A stretch of DNA of 30,798 nt from an uncultured Lysobacteraceae bacterium (GTDB lineage: Bacteria; Pseudomonadota; Gammaproteobacteria; Xanthomonadales; Xanthomonadaceae): contig CAMLLG010000047.1 in the NCBI GenBank assembly GCA_946480825.1, positions 1-30,798 of the forward strand, written 5' to 3'. Both the position numbers and the translations under genes were made by a program. Shown here in pieces: positions 24,278 through 30,798 of the stretch (its first letter is position 1; each line of letters opens with the position of its first letter). The notes under the pieces were generated by a model. That model was not told where the DNA came from. It saw nothing but the letters and a program-made list of their open reading frames with translations, and did no database searches.

Positions 24278-25258
24278 ATGGCTTTGAGCGCTGAACTCGC
24301 TGCGAAGGCTGTACAAGCTGCGATCGCTGGCATCGAGATATACAACAAGCCAAACTTTTCCTATCGAGAAGAAGCGTTCGCGTTACTGATGGCGAATGCA
24401 TGGGAGCTACTGCTCAAAGCCAAATGGGTGGCAGATCACGGAGAGTCGGCGGAGTCATTGCATGATCTGGTCGACGATGGCACCGGAAGGCTAATTGCAA
24501 AATCGAATCGCGCTGGGAACCCTCTGACACACAGTGTGCTGTTCATTGCGATCAAGCTACTTGAAGACAGAAACTCTGGCTACGAGAAAGCCTCGCATGA
24601 CAATCTGCTAGCGCTAACTGAAATCAGAGACAGCGCCGCTCACTTTATAAACAAAGATCTTTACCTCGGACGCAGGGTCTTGGAAATTGGAACCGCCTCC
24701 CTCAGAAACTTTCTTTACCTCGCAACTGAGTGGTTTCAGCTTGATCTGAGCGGATACAACTTTTTCCTGATGCCGATCTCCTTTTATCACGGGTTTGAGG
24801 CCGCTGACCCGGCGACGAGGGCGCACTATCCAGAGCAGATTCAGCGCTTGCTCGCATACCTTGACTCGCTTGACGTTGACGACCCATCGCCTGAAGCGAA
24901 ACAGCACGTAAGCCTGCGCCTCGAAACAAAGCTGGTCCGCGGGAAGGACGCATGTTCTGTGGCCTTTCGATACACGGACGATCCGGCCGCGCCAGCGGTG
25001 GCTGTACGTGAAGAGGACGTGCTCAAGAATTATCCTCTTACATACCGGGAACTCGCTAACACGATGAAGCGCCGATACGAGAATTTCGTAGAGTCTCGGG
25101 ATTTCCATAGGCGCAGAAAAGAGTTAGAGGATGAGTCGAAGTTCGCTATCGTCCGCACGCTCAACCCAAACAATCCGAAAAGTTCCAAGCAGCGTTTTTA
25201 TAACGCAAACATTCTCCAGGAGTTCGACAAGATATACACGCGCAGGAAGAAGTCCTAA
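24278..25258 (+). CDS. DUF3644 protein with HEPN-like motif
   Basis: This 326-residue protein matches DUF3644. The N-terminal block LAAKAVQAAIAGIEIYNKPN, then SYREEAFALLMANAWELLLKA is the family hallmark (Y.N.P...YR...F..L..NAWELLLKA). It is followed by E-I-R117-D-S-A-A-H122, an R-x4-H arrangement as in HEPN ribonucleases. The C-terminal half (DPSPEAKQHVSLRLETKLVRG onwards, with KNYPLTYRELANTMKRRYENF) may be a winged-helix-like region. DUF3644 genes are often in defence islands; an RNA-cleaving abortive-infection role is inferred, not shown. The ATG at 24278 has GGAG 7 bases upstream. The frame is open from 24104, but those 58 residues lack family similarity and overlap the recombinase start. 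Confidence 0.78.
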   Translation: MALSAELAAKAVQAAIAGIEIYNKPNFSYREEAFALLMANAWELLLKAKWVADHGESAESLHDLVDDGTGRLIAKSNRAGNPLTHSVLFIAIKLLEDRNSGYEKASHDNLLALTEIRDSAAHFINKDLYLGRRVLEIGTASLRNFLYLATEWFQLDLSGYNFFLMPISFYHGFEAADPATRAHYPEQIQRLLAYLDSLDVDDPSPEAKQHVSLRLETKLVRGKDACSVAFRYTDDPAAPAVAVREEDVLKNYPLTYRELANTMKRRYENFVESRDFHRRRKELEDESKFAIVRTLNPNNPKSSKQRFYNANILQEFDKIYTRRKKS

Positions 25259-25412
25259 CTGTGCGTTCTGGTGGATTTCGAAGACGGCGTTTGTCCAAGC
25301 CAACTGCCGTAGTTCTGGTTCCCTAGACACGCCCATGTGAACGTCCGTTCCTGGTGCGAAGCACCCAGCCTACAAAATTCTCGCCGACAGTCGTCGGCAC
25401 CATCGCGGAGCA

Positions 25413-25430
25413 AGCGGGTTGAAACCCGCT
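25413..25430. repeat. REP-type hairpin beside the Rieske remnant
   Basis: AGCGGGTT (25413-25420) pairs with AACCCGCT (25423-25430) and is followed by CTACCG. The sequence from here into the remnant continues parallel to the REP and Rieske gene end at 27152 onward (AACCCGCTCTACCG shared). It sits within a 393-base gene-free interval (25259-25651), whose first 150 bases show nothing recognisable. Confidence 0.72.
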
Positions 25431-25456
25431 CTACCGCCGTTGGTGATCGCGCGCGA

Positions 25457-25561
25457 TCAGCCTTCGCGATCGTCGCGGGTCCAGATGTTGCCGTATTCGA
25501 TCCTGACCCGGAATTTCGCCATCGGCTCATCGGCGGGCGCGTACGAGGCCTGAAGCAGGGC
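25457..25561 (-). pseudogene. Remnant: diverged copy of the Rieske ferredoxin 3' end
   Basis: Read on the minus strand, this stretch encodes LQASYAPADEPMAKF, then RVRIEYGNIWTRDDREG and a stop (25457-25459). The Rieske ferredoxin ending at 27185 reads ALCAPAYDPVAKF, then PVKIEHGGIWTRDDRE and a stop. The two DNA copies share long identical runs, including the flanking REP arm, but differ at many positions. No upstream part with the iron-sulfur ligands is present. The strand is the same as that of the intact gene and the hydrolase block lies between them. This is the mirror image of the kinase remnant at 19249: the 3' end of a flanking core gene repeated at the far side of an inserted block. Confidence 0.8.
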
Positions 25562-25651
25562 CGTGGACGCGGCGATTCGATTGATACGATGAAAGCTCCG
25601 TACACGGCCACCGGCCTGCAAAACGTCCGAGGCGTCGTGCGGACGCAGGCG

Positions 25652-26872
25652 TCAATCGCGGTGCCGGTGCTTCGATTCGACCGGTTCGCGGCACAGGCCC
25701 TGTGCGGCCGTGGTGGGCGGTTCGTCGTCGAGAAGCGCGGCGATGAGCTCGGGCCACTCGGAGTCTTCCCGGTAGGCCTTGACCGCATGCGGATGGGAGC
25801 GGAGCCGCGGTTGGGTGAAGTCGACCAGGATGGGTTGCCTTCCGAGATCGCCCCACACCAGCTCGCACGCCTTGCGTGGTTTCACCGTCATGCACGTGGC
25901 CCCGTACAACCAGCACGGCGTGAAGAGGCGCGCCTTGCCGGTCGCGAAGTCGCGGCGGCTGGTGCCGAGCACGATCCTGTCGGGCACGAGGCCGAAGACG
26001 CCATCGTCGCGGATGAACTCGCCGTACGCCGTCAGCGGCTGCGCGGGCACGAGCATGGCGAGTCGCAGGTCGGAGAGCGTCGGGATGGGATGGCCGTCGC
26101 CGCCCTGTACGCGCGTGAAGTAGGGCTCTCCCATGTCGGGAAAGGCGCTCGATCCATCGCCCAGGGCGTTCGTCATCACGAATGCGCCCGAGCTGTGGGT
26201 GAAGACGCGCAGCGGAATGTCGTCGGGCAGGCGGTTGAACACGCGGCGCAGGCCCAATCCCACCCACGGCCCGTTCGCCTGCGCGGCGGTCCAGATGGCC
26301 GGGGGGCTGCCCGTCAGTCCGTTCCAGTACATGCGTATGAATGCGAGTCTGCGGCCTTTCGCGGCGGCGTGGCGCGACAGATCGTCTTCGACCAGTGCGT
26401 ACCACGCCGCAGCTTCGGCGTAGGTGTTGTTGAACCCGTGAATCAGGAGGACGACGTCATCGGCATCGCGCGCGCTCTTCGTGATCCGGTCGGCCAGATC
26501 CGTCCGGAACGCGGTCTGGATCCGGTCCCAGTCCTGCTCGAACGCACCGCTTGGCGTGACTGCGGCTGCGGACAGCAGGCCCGACCACTCGCGGCCCGCG
26601 GGGTCTTTCGCCTTCTCGCGATAAGCGGCTTTCAGCGTCACGAAGTCCGCGGGCGTTCGCGGCGCGAGCATGGCGCGGTCGTCCACCGACACCGATGAGG
26701 GCGGGTAGAGGTCGCCGGCCCGATCCATGAAGAAGGACAGCCGTGGCGTGGACCGTTGATCGCTGGAGTAGAGGACCTGCGTCTTCGTGGCGCAGCCCGA
26801 CAGCATCATCAGCACGATCGACAGCAGCGCGACCCAGCGCGGCCTGCGAAATTCCATATGCATCGAGATCAC
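25652..26872 (-). CDS. Alpha/beta-hydrolase lipoprotein (DUF900-like)
   Basis: This 406-residue protein has a lipoprotein signal (WVALLSIVLMMLSGC, then ATKTQVLYSSDQ). Its alpha/beta-hydrolase domain carries the oxyanion strand VVLLIHGFNNTYAEAA and a nucleophile elbow VFTHSSGAFVMTNAL (H-S-S-G, a variant of GxSxG), as in the DUF900 group. Later parts include PLTAYGEFIRDDGVFGLVPDRIV and the Cys-rich FTPCWLYGATCMTVKPRKACELV. It is probably an esterase or lipase on the periplasmic face of a membrane; the substrate is unknown. I use the GTG at 26870-26872, because GGGGAGG lies 6 bases before it; the ATG at 26863 is the alternative. It stands alone between the Rieske remnant and the intact Rieske gene. 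Confidence 0.82.
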   Translation of the reverse strand: MISMHMEFRRPRWVALLSIVLMMLSGCATKTQVLYSSDQRSTPRLSFFMDRAGDLYPPSSVSVDDRAMLAPRTPADFVTLKAAYREKAKDPAGREWSGLLSAAAVTPSGAFEQDWDRIQTAFRTDLADRITKSARDADDVVLLIHGFNNTYAEAAAWYALVEDDLSRHAAAKGRRLAFIRMYWNGLTGSPPAIWTAAQANGPWVGLGLRRVFNRLPDDIPLRVFTHSSGAFVMTNALGDGSSAFPDMGEPYFTRVQGGDGHPIPTLSDLRLAMLVPAQPLTAYGEFIRDDGVFGLVPDRIVLGTSRRDFATGKARLFTPCWLYGATCMTVKPRKACELVWGDLGRQPILVDFTQPRLRSHPHAVKAYREDSEWPELIAALLDDEPPTTAAQGLCREPVESKHRHRD

Positions 26873-27184
26873 GAGAATCCTCCCCTGGTTGACGTTCGCA
26901 GCATAACGGGTTCGGCGAGCGCCGCAGCAAGCAGGTCGCCCGTTCAAGCGAAGTGCAACCGGAACGAACCACAAGTGATCCCGGGTGCGGTCCGTGGCCT
27001 TGCCCGCGCTGGCAAAATCAACACGGAATATCCGCTTCTCGTCGCGACTTGCGTCGCTCCTGCAGTCGCTTCGGTGACCGGTCCGGTCGCTCCAGCGATG
27101 CTGTCGAAACATTCCGGGCGGGCTGGTTTTCAACAGCCGAATGGCTGGTCAACCCGCTCTACCGTCGTTGGTGGCCGTGCGCGA
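26873..27184. other. Intergenic region with a REP element
   Basis: These 312 bases hold the ribosome binding site region of the hydrolase (26879-26885), an unremarkable stretch to about 27110, and a REP-type element at about 27116-27165. The element includes the 32 bases identical to 12895-12926 and ends AACCCGCTCTACCG, as does the palindrome next to the Rieske remnant. No gene is seen. Confidence 0.6.
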
Positions 27185-27508
27185 TCACTCGCGATCGTCG
27201 CGGGTCCAGATGCCGCCGTGTTCGATCTTCACCGGGAATTTCGCCACCGGGTCGTAGGCCGGGGCGCACAGGGCGCGGCCGTCGCGGAGGTCGAAGCGGG
27301 CGCCGTGGAGGACGCAGGTGATGCTGCCTTCGGCGACGTCGATTTCGCCCGATGACAGATCGTATTCGTCGTGGGTGCAGCGGTCCTCGACCGCGTACAG
27401 CTCGCCGTCGAGATTGACGACGAGGATGGGCGTTTCGTCGGCCCAGACCACGGCTTTTTCGCCGGGCAGCAATTGCCCGGTGGCGCACACGAAGACCCAG
27501 TCGCTCAT
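27185..27508 (-). CDS. Rieske-type [2Fe-2S] ferredoxin of the suf operon
   Basis: This 107-residue protein is a soluble Rieske ferredoxin. The cluster ligands are C44-x-H46 (EDRCTHDEYD) and C65-x2-H68 (ITCVLHGARFDL), and the glycine-rich C-terminus has PAYDPVAKFPVKIEHGGIW. Similar small ferredoxins carry electrons to dioxygenases or nitrite reductases, but in Xanthomonadaceae this one follows the suf genes and may supply electrons to cluster assembly; that role is inferred from position. The ATG at 27506-27508 overlaps the acetyltransferase stop as ATGA, which shows coupling. It is the last gene of the operon and converges on the accessory region. A diverged copy of its 3' end lies at 25457. 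Confidence 0.92.
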   Translation of the reverse strand: MSDWVFVCATGQLLPGEKAVVWADETPILVVNLDGELYAVEDRCTHDEYDLSSGEIDVAEGSITCVLHGARFDLRDGRALCAPAYDPVAKFPVKIEHGGIWTRDDRE

Positions 27509-28044
27509 GCCGCGGTCTCCGTCAGCTGTTTTTCGAGGATTTCGAAACGCAGGTCGTCGCGCTTGGGTTCGCCGTAGCGGGGGTTGCCGTACGGGAAGGG
27601 CTTGGTGATGCCGGTGCGGACGTAGCCGCGGCGTTCGTAGAAGGCGATGAGCTCGTCGCGGCAGTCGATCACGGTCATGCGCATGCGCGCGCAGCCGAAG
27701 GTCTCGCGTGCGATGCGTTCGGCTTCGGCCAGCACGACCTTGCCGATGCCGCCGCCCTGCGCCGTCGGGTCGACCGAGAACATGCCGAAATAACCAGCGC
27801 CGTCTTCCACGCCGACGTGCGCGCAGGCGACGAGGCGCGGGCCGTCCTCGGCCAGCAGCACGACGCTCTGCGGCTGCGCCAGATCGGCGCGCAGCATGTC
27901 GGCGTCGATGCGCTGGCCGTCGAGCAGGTCGGCCTCGGTGGTCCAGCCTCGGCGGCTGGCGTCGCCGCGATATGCGGAGGTGACGAGGTCGATCAATGCG
28001 GGGATGTCGTCTTCGGTGGCGTTGCGGAAGCGGAGTGCGGGCAC
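27505..28044 (-). CDS. GNAT-family N-acetyltransferase
   Basis: This 179-residue protein has the GNAT fold. It starts MPALRFRNATEDDIPALIDL, and the acetyl-CoA pyrophosphate loop is seen in FGMFSVDPTAQGGGIGKVVL, a form of Q/RxxGxG/A. The end FYERRGYVRTGITKPFPYG is typical of the family. The acceptor is unknown. It lies between sufS and the Rieske gene, starting 20 bases after the sufS stop and overlapping the Rieske start. The start is taken as the GTG at 28042-28044; no in-frame ATG is close. Cotranscription with suf is clear, while a role in cluster assembly is only suggested by position. Confidence 0.87.
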   Translation of the reverse strand: MPALRFRNATEDDIPALIDLVTSAYRGDASRRGWTTEADLLDGQRIDADMLRADLAQPQSVVLLAEDGPRLVACAHVGVEDGAGYFGMFSVDPTAQGGGIGKVVLAEAERIARETFGCARMRMTVIDCRDELIAFYERRGYVRTGITKPFPYGNPRYGEPKRDDLRFEILEKQLTETAA

Positions 28045-28064
28045 GATGCGGAGTTCCGGTCTGA

Positions 28065-29318
28065 TCAGCCGAGCAGTCGGCGGACTTTGGTCAATGCGGC
28101 GGCGAAGCGTTCGATCTCCTCGTGCGTGTTGTAGAACGCGAACGAGGCGCGGCAGGTGGCGGGCACGCCGTAGAACCGCAGCAGCGGATGCGCGCAGTGG
28201 TGGCCCGAGCGCACCGCCACGCCTTCCAGATCGAGCAGCGTCGCGAGATCGTGCGCGTGCGCGCCCTGCACCAGGAAGCTGATCACCGCGGCCTTCTCCG
28301 GCGCTGTCCCTATCATGCGCAGGCCGTCGATCTTGCGCAGCGCTTCGGTGGCGTGGGCCAGCAGTTCAGCTTCGCGCGCTTCGATCGCGTCCATGCCGAT
28401 CGCATCGAGATAGTCCACCGCGGCGCCGAGGCCGATGTGGCCGGCGATGTTCGGGGTGCCGGCCTCGAAACGGTGCGGGCCCTCGTTGAACACGGTGCCT
28501 TCGAAGCTGACTTCGCGGATCATTTCGCCGCCGCCGAGGAACGGCGGCATCGCAGTCAGATGTTCGCGACGCGCCCACAGCGCGCCGGTGCCGGTGGGGC
28601 CGCACATCTTGTGGCCGGTGAGGGCGTAGAAGTCGCAGCCGAGCGACGGAACGTCGAGCGCGCGGTGCGGCGCGGCCTGCGAACCGTCGATCACGGTGAC
28701 GATGCCGCGCCTGCGCGCCTCGCGGCAGATCTCGCGCACCGGATTGACCGTGCCCAGCACGTTGCTGACGTGGGTCAGGCCGAGGATCTTCACTTCGGAC
28801 GTCATCGCTGCATGCAGTGCGTCGAGATCGAGACTGCCGTCTTCGTGGATCTCTGCGACCTTGATCGTGGCGCCTGTGCGCTCGGCGACCAGTTGCCACG
28901 GCACGATGTTGGCGTGGTGTTCCATCCGCGACAGCAGGATCGCGTCGCCGGGTTTCAGCCGCGGTAGCGCCCAGGAGTACGCGACCAGATTGATCGCGAA
29001 GGTCGTGCCGCTGCACAGCACCAGCTCGTCGCGATGCGCCTTGAGGAAGCCCGCGAGCTTGCCGCGCGCGCCTTCGTAGGCCTCGGTCGCCTCGGTGCCG
29101 AGCGCGTGCACGGCGCGGCTGACGTTGGCGTTGTGGCGGCGGAAGAAATCGTCGACGGTGTCGATGACCGCTGCCGGTTTCTGCCCGGTGTTGGCGGAAT
29201 CGAGATAGACCAGCGGCTTGCCGTGGACCTCGCGGGTCAGCAGCGGGAAGTCGGCGCGGATCGCGGCCCAGTCCCGGGCGTCGCCGGCGGTGGTTGCGGA
29301 GGTCGTCATGGCGGTCAT
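28065..29318 (-). CDS. sufS: Cysteine desulfurase SufS
   Basis: This 417-residue PLP enzyme takes sulfur from cysteine, leaving alanine, and supplies it for iron-sulfur cluster assembly. The PLP Lys is K237 (ALTGHKMCGPTG), the PLP-stacking His is in SRMEHHANIVPW, and the persulfide-forming Cys is C375 in the RSGHHCAHPLL loop, which places it in the class II SufS group. The start of the domain reads VYLDSANTGQKPAAVID, where many homologues have VYLDNAATTQKP. The ATG at 29316-29318 overlaps the sufD stop as ATGA. It works with SufB, SufC and SufD in the cytoplasm. No SufE gene lies within the window. Confidence 0.95.
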   Translation of the reverse strand: MTAMTTSATTAGDARDWAAIRADFPLLTREVHGKPLVYLDSANTGQKPAAVIDTVDDFFRRHNANVSRAVHALGTEATEAYEGARGKLAGFLKAHRDELVLCSGTTFAINLVAYSWALPRLKPGDAILLSRMEHHANIVPWQLVAERTGATIKVAEIHEDGSLDLDALHAAMTSEVKILGLTHVSNVLGTVNPVREICREARRRGIVTVIDGSQAAPHRALDVPSLGCDFYALTGHKMCGPTGTGALWARREHLTAMPPFLGGGEMIREVSFEGTVFNEGPHRFEAGTPNIAGHIGLGAAVDYLDAIGMDAIEAREAELLAHATEALRKIDGLRMIGTAPEKAAVISFLVQGAHAHDLATLLDLEGVAVRSGHHCAHPLLRFYGVPATCRASFAFYNTHEEIERFAAALTKVRRLLG

Positions 29319-30619
29319 GCCGGCGTCACCCGGGCGAGGTGGGCGTCGAGCGTGGCGGTCAACGATTCGCGCAGTGCCGGCGCGTGTACGCAGGCCAGCA
29401 CTTCACGGCAGAACGCGGCGGTGAGCAGAGCGCGCGCTTCCGCTTCCGGGATGCCGCGCGAACGCAGATAGAACAGCGCGGTCGGGTCGAGCTGGCCGAC
29501 GGTCGCGCCGTGCGCGGCCTTCACTTCGTCGGCGTGGATCACCAGCACCGGCTGCGTATCGATTTCGGCGTCGGCCGAGAGCAGCAGGTTCTTGTTCGAC
29601 AGTTCGGCATCGCTGCCGTCGGCGCCTTCGCGGATGGTGATGCCGCCATGGAACACCGCGCGCCCGCGGCCCGCGGCGAGGCCGCGCCACGGCAAGGCGC
29701 AGGACGTATCGCGGGCGATGTGTTCGATCCCGAGACGAGTGTCGACGTGGCGCCTGCCGTCGGCGAAGAGCACGCCGGATGCGGCGAGGCGCGCGGCGTC
29801 GCCTTCGAGCCGCACATTCAGTTCGTGCCGCGAGAGCGCGGCGCCGAGTTCGAGGTCGAGGCGGTCGTACTGCGCTTGGCGCGCGAGCACGGCGTCGCTG
29901 CGCGCGATCACGGTCGCGCCCGCGGCGTCGCGCTGGATGCGTACGTGTTCGAGCCGGGCGCCTTCGCCGACATGCAGGTGGAAGACATGATTGGACAGGC
30001 CGCGATGTTCGCCCAGCGCGATATGGTGCTCGACCACGGTCAATGCACTGCGCATGCGCAGGTCGACGAAATGGCGCATGTGCACGGCCGCATCGGGCTG
30101 CCGGCCGCTGGCGACGAAGACCAGATGCAGCGGGAAGGCATCGGCGCATTCGCGGTCCAGCCGGATCACCGCGCCTTCTTCGGCCAGCGCGGCGTTGAGA
30201 CTGGCGAACACCTCGTCCGCCCCGGCGAAACGGCGGGCGAGAAAATTCGCGTCGCGCGGCTCGCCTTCGCGCAGCACCTGCGACAGCGGCTGGACCGTGA
30301 TTCCCGGCATCGCGATGGCGGCGACATCGCTGCGCGCGGCGTCGTGGCGACCGTCGACGAAGACCATGCGCGGAAACGGCACGTCGGCGAGCGCCGCATC
30401 CAGCGCCGCGGCGTCGATGTCCGTCGCCGTCGCCGGCGAAAACGCGCGGCGTTCAAGCGCCCGCAATTGCGTGTATTTCCACGCCTCGCTGCGCGGGCCG
30501 GGCAGGCCGTCGCGCAGCGCCGCGTCCAGCGCGTGTCGCCGGTGCAGGCCCAGCGCAGCGGCCTCGGGCTGCGCGAGGCCATCGAACGCGGCCGCGAACG
30601 AGTCGAGCAGTGCGCTCAT
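29315..30619 (-). CDS. sufD: Fe-S cluster assembly protein SufD
   Basis: This 434-residue scaffold protein has the SufD pattern. An N-terminal helical part leads to [20 protein letters not shown], followed by a right-handed beta-helix core, and the C-terminus has [38 protein letters not shown] and [19 protein letters not shown], with the conserved His and the C-terminal [17 protein letters not shown]. SufD joins SufB and the ATPase SufC in the SufBC2D complex that builds clusters. The start is the ATG at 30617-30619, which overlaps the sufC stop as ATGA; longer forms would run into sufC. Gene order sufC-sufD-sufS is standard. Confidence 0.95.
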   Translation of the reverse strand: MSALLDSFAAAFDGLAQPEAAALGLHRRHALDAALRDGLPGPRSEAWKYTQLRALERRAFSPATATDIDAAALDAALADVPFPRMVFVDGRHDAARSDVAAIAMPGITVQPLSQVLREGEPRDANFLARRFAGADEVFASLNAALAEEGAVIRLDRECADAFPLHLVFVASGRQPDAAVHMRHFVDLRMRSALTVVEHHIALGEHRGLSNHVFHLHVGEGARLEHVRIQRDAAGATVIARSDAVLARQAQYDRLDLELGAALSRHELNVRLEGDAARLAASGVLFADGRRHVDTRLGIEHIARDTSCALPWRGLAAGRGRAVFHGGITIREGADGSDAELSNKNLLLSADAEIDTQPVLVIHADEVKAAHGATVGQLDPTALFYLRSRGIPEAEARALLTAAFCREVLACVHAPALRESLTATLDAHLARVTPA

Positions 30620-30798
30620 CGTGCGGCGGCTCCATCGGCGGTTGCGCCCGGTGCGACGCGATCCCTGATCCACGCGTAGCCGTGTTGTTCCAGTTGCAGC
30701 GCCAGTTCCGGGCCGCCGCTTTCCACGATGCGGCCGTCGGCGAGCACGTGCACCACGTCCGGCTTGATGTAATCGAGCAGGCGCTGGTAGTGGGTGAT
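30616..30798 (-). CDS. sufC: Fe-S assembly ATPase SufC, C-terminal end (partial)
   Basis: Sixty residues of the C-terminus are visible, from [20 protein letters not shown] through [20 protein letters not shown] to YAW and a variable tail. THYQRLL follows the Walker B/H-loop region in SufC, and the His of this segment is the ABC switch His. The Walker A, signature and Walker B motifs lie beyond the right edge. SufC is the ABC-type ATPase that drives the SufBCD scaffold. The stop overlaps the sufD start. Confidence 0.93.
   Translation of the reverse strand: MTHYQRLLDYIKPDVVHVLADGRIVESGGPELALQLEQHGYAWIRDRVAPGATADGAAAR

Noticed and set aside
13994..27184. CRISPR array or prophage in the accessory region
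   Set aside because: No regularly spaced repeats and no phage structural, replication or lysis genes were seen.

Overview
The window is GC-rich chromosomal DNA. It looks like Xanthomonadaceae, of the Lysobacter/Luteimonas/Stenotrophomonas type. The grounds are codon use, a suf operon carrying an acetyltransferase and a small Rieske ferredoxin at its end, a receptor-PiuC-PepSY-DUF2271-DUF4198-ApbE-flavoreductase iron operon, GTAG-type REP palindromes, and a toxin whose C-terminus resembles the XVIPCD signal of the Xanthomonadales killing type IV secretion system. The species is not determined.

Left part (1-13993), mostly core. There is an M20 peptidase start (minus), a ComEA-like helix-hairpin-helix protein, a HutD-family protein and an ODP-like metallo-beta-lactamase-fold diiron protein with an FNR-type box upstream. 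Next comes a seven-gene minus-strand operon (10643 down to 2786) under a near-consensus Fur box: TonB receptor, PKHD hydroxylase, PepSY membrane protein, DUF2271, DUF4198, ApbE flavin transferase and a membrane flavodoxin/ferredoxin-reductase. Overlapping starts link most of these genes, and together they look like a siderophore uptake and electron-transfer unit. On the plus strand follow a histidine phosphatase, an ACAD11-type acyl-CoA dehydrogenase and an APH-fold kinase, the last two probably acting together.

Middle part (13994-27184), accessory. Two convergent core genes, the APH kinase and the Rieske ferredoxin, frame about 13 kb of variable DNA in three blocks. Block 1 (about 14.0-19.2 kb) holds two paralogous ankyrin lipoproteins followed 3 nt later by an 837-residue lipase-like protein with a XVIPCD-like tail, which reads as immunity plus secreted toxin. 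A diverged copy of the APH kinase 3' end follows it. Block 2 (about 19.4-25.4 kb, lower GC) holds a DUF2130 coiled-coil protein with nuclease-like residues, a methyltransferase-like gene overlapping an AlkB-family dioxygenase, a small lipoprotein, a tyrosine recombinase interrupted by an amber codon, and a DUF3644 protein with a HEPN-like motif. A diverged copy of the Rieske gene 3' end follows it. Block 3 (about 25.6-26.9 kb) is an alpha/beta-hydrolase lipoprotein. REP palindromes accompany the real 3' ends and both remnant copies.

Right part (27185-30798), core. On the minus strand are sufC (partial), sufD, sufS, a GNAT acetyltransferase and a Rieske ferredoxin, mostly with ATGA overlaps, for iron-sulfur cluster assembly.

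The strongest leads are the toxin/immunity module, the methyltransferase-AlkB pair in a defence-like neighbourhood, and the echo copies of both flanking genes that mark this intergenic region as a repeated insertion site. All functions are read from motifs and context only.
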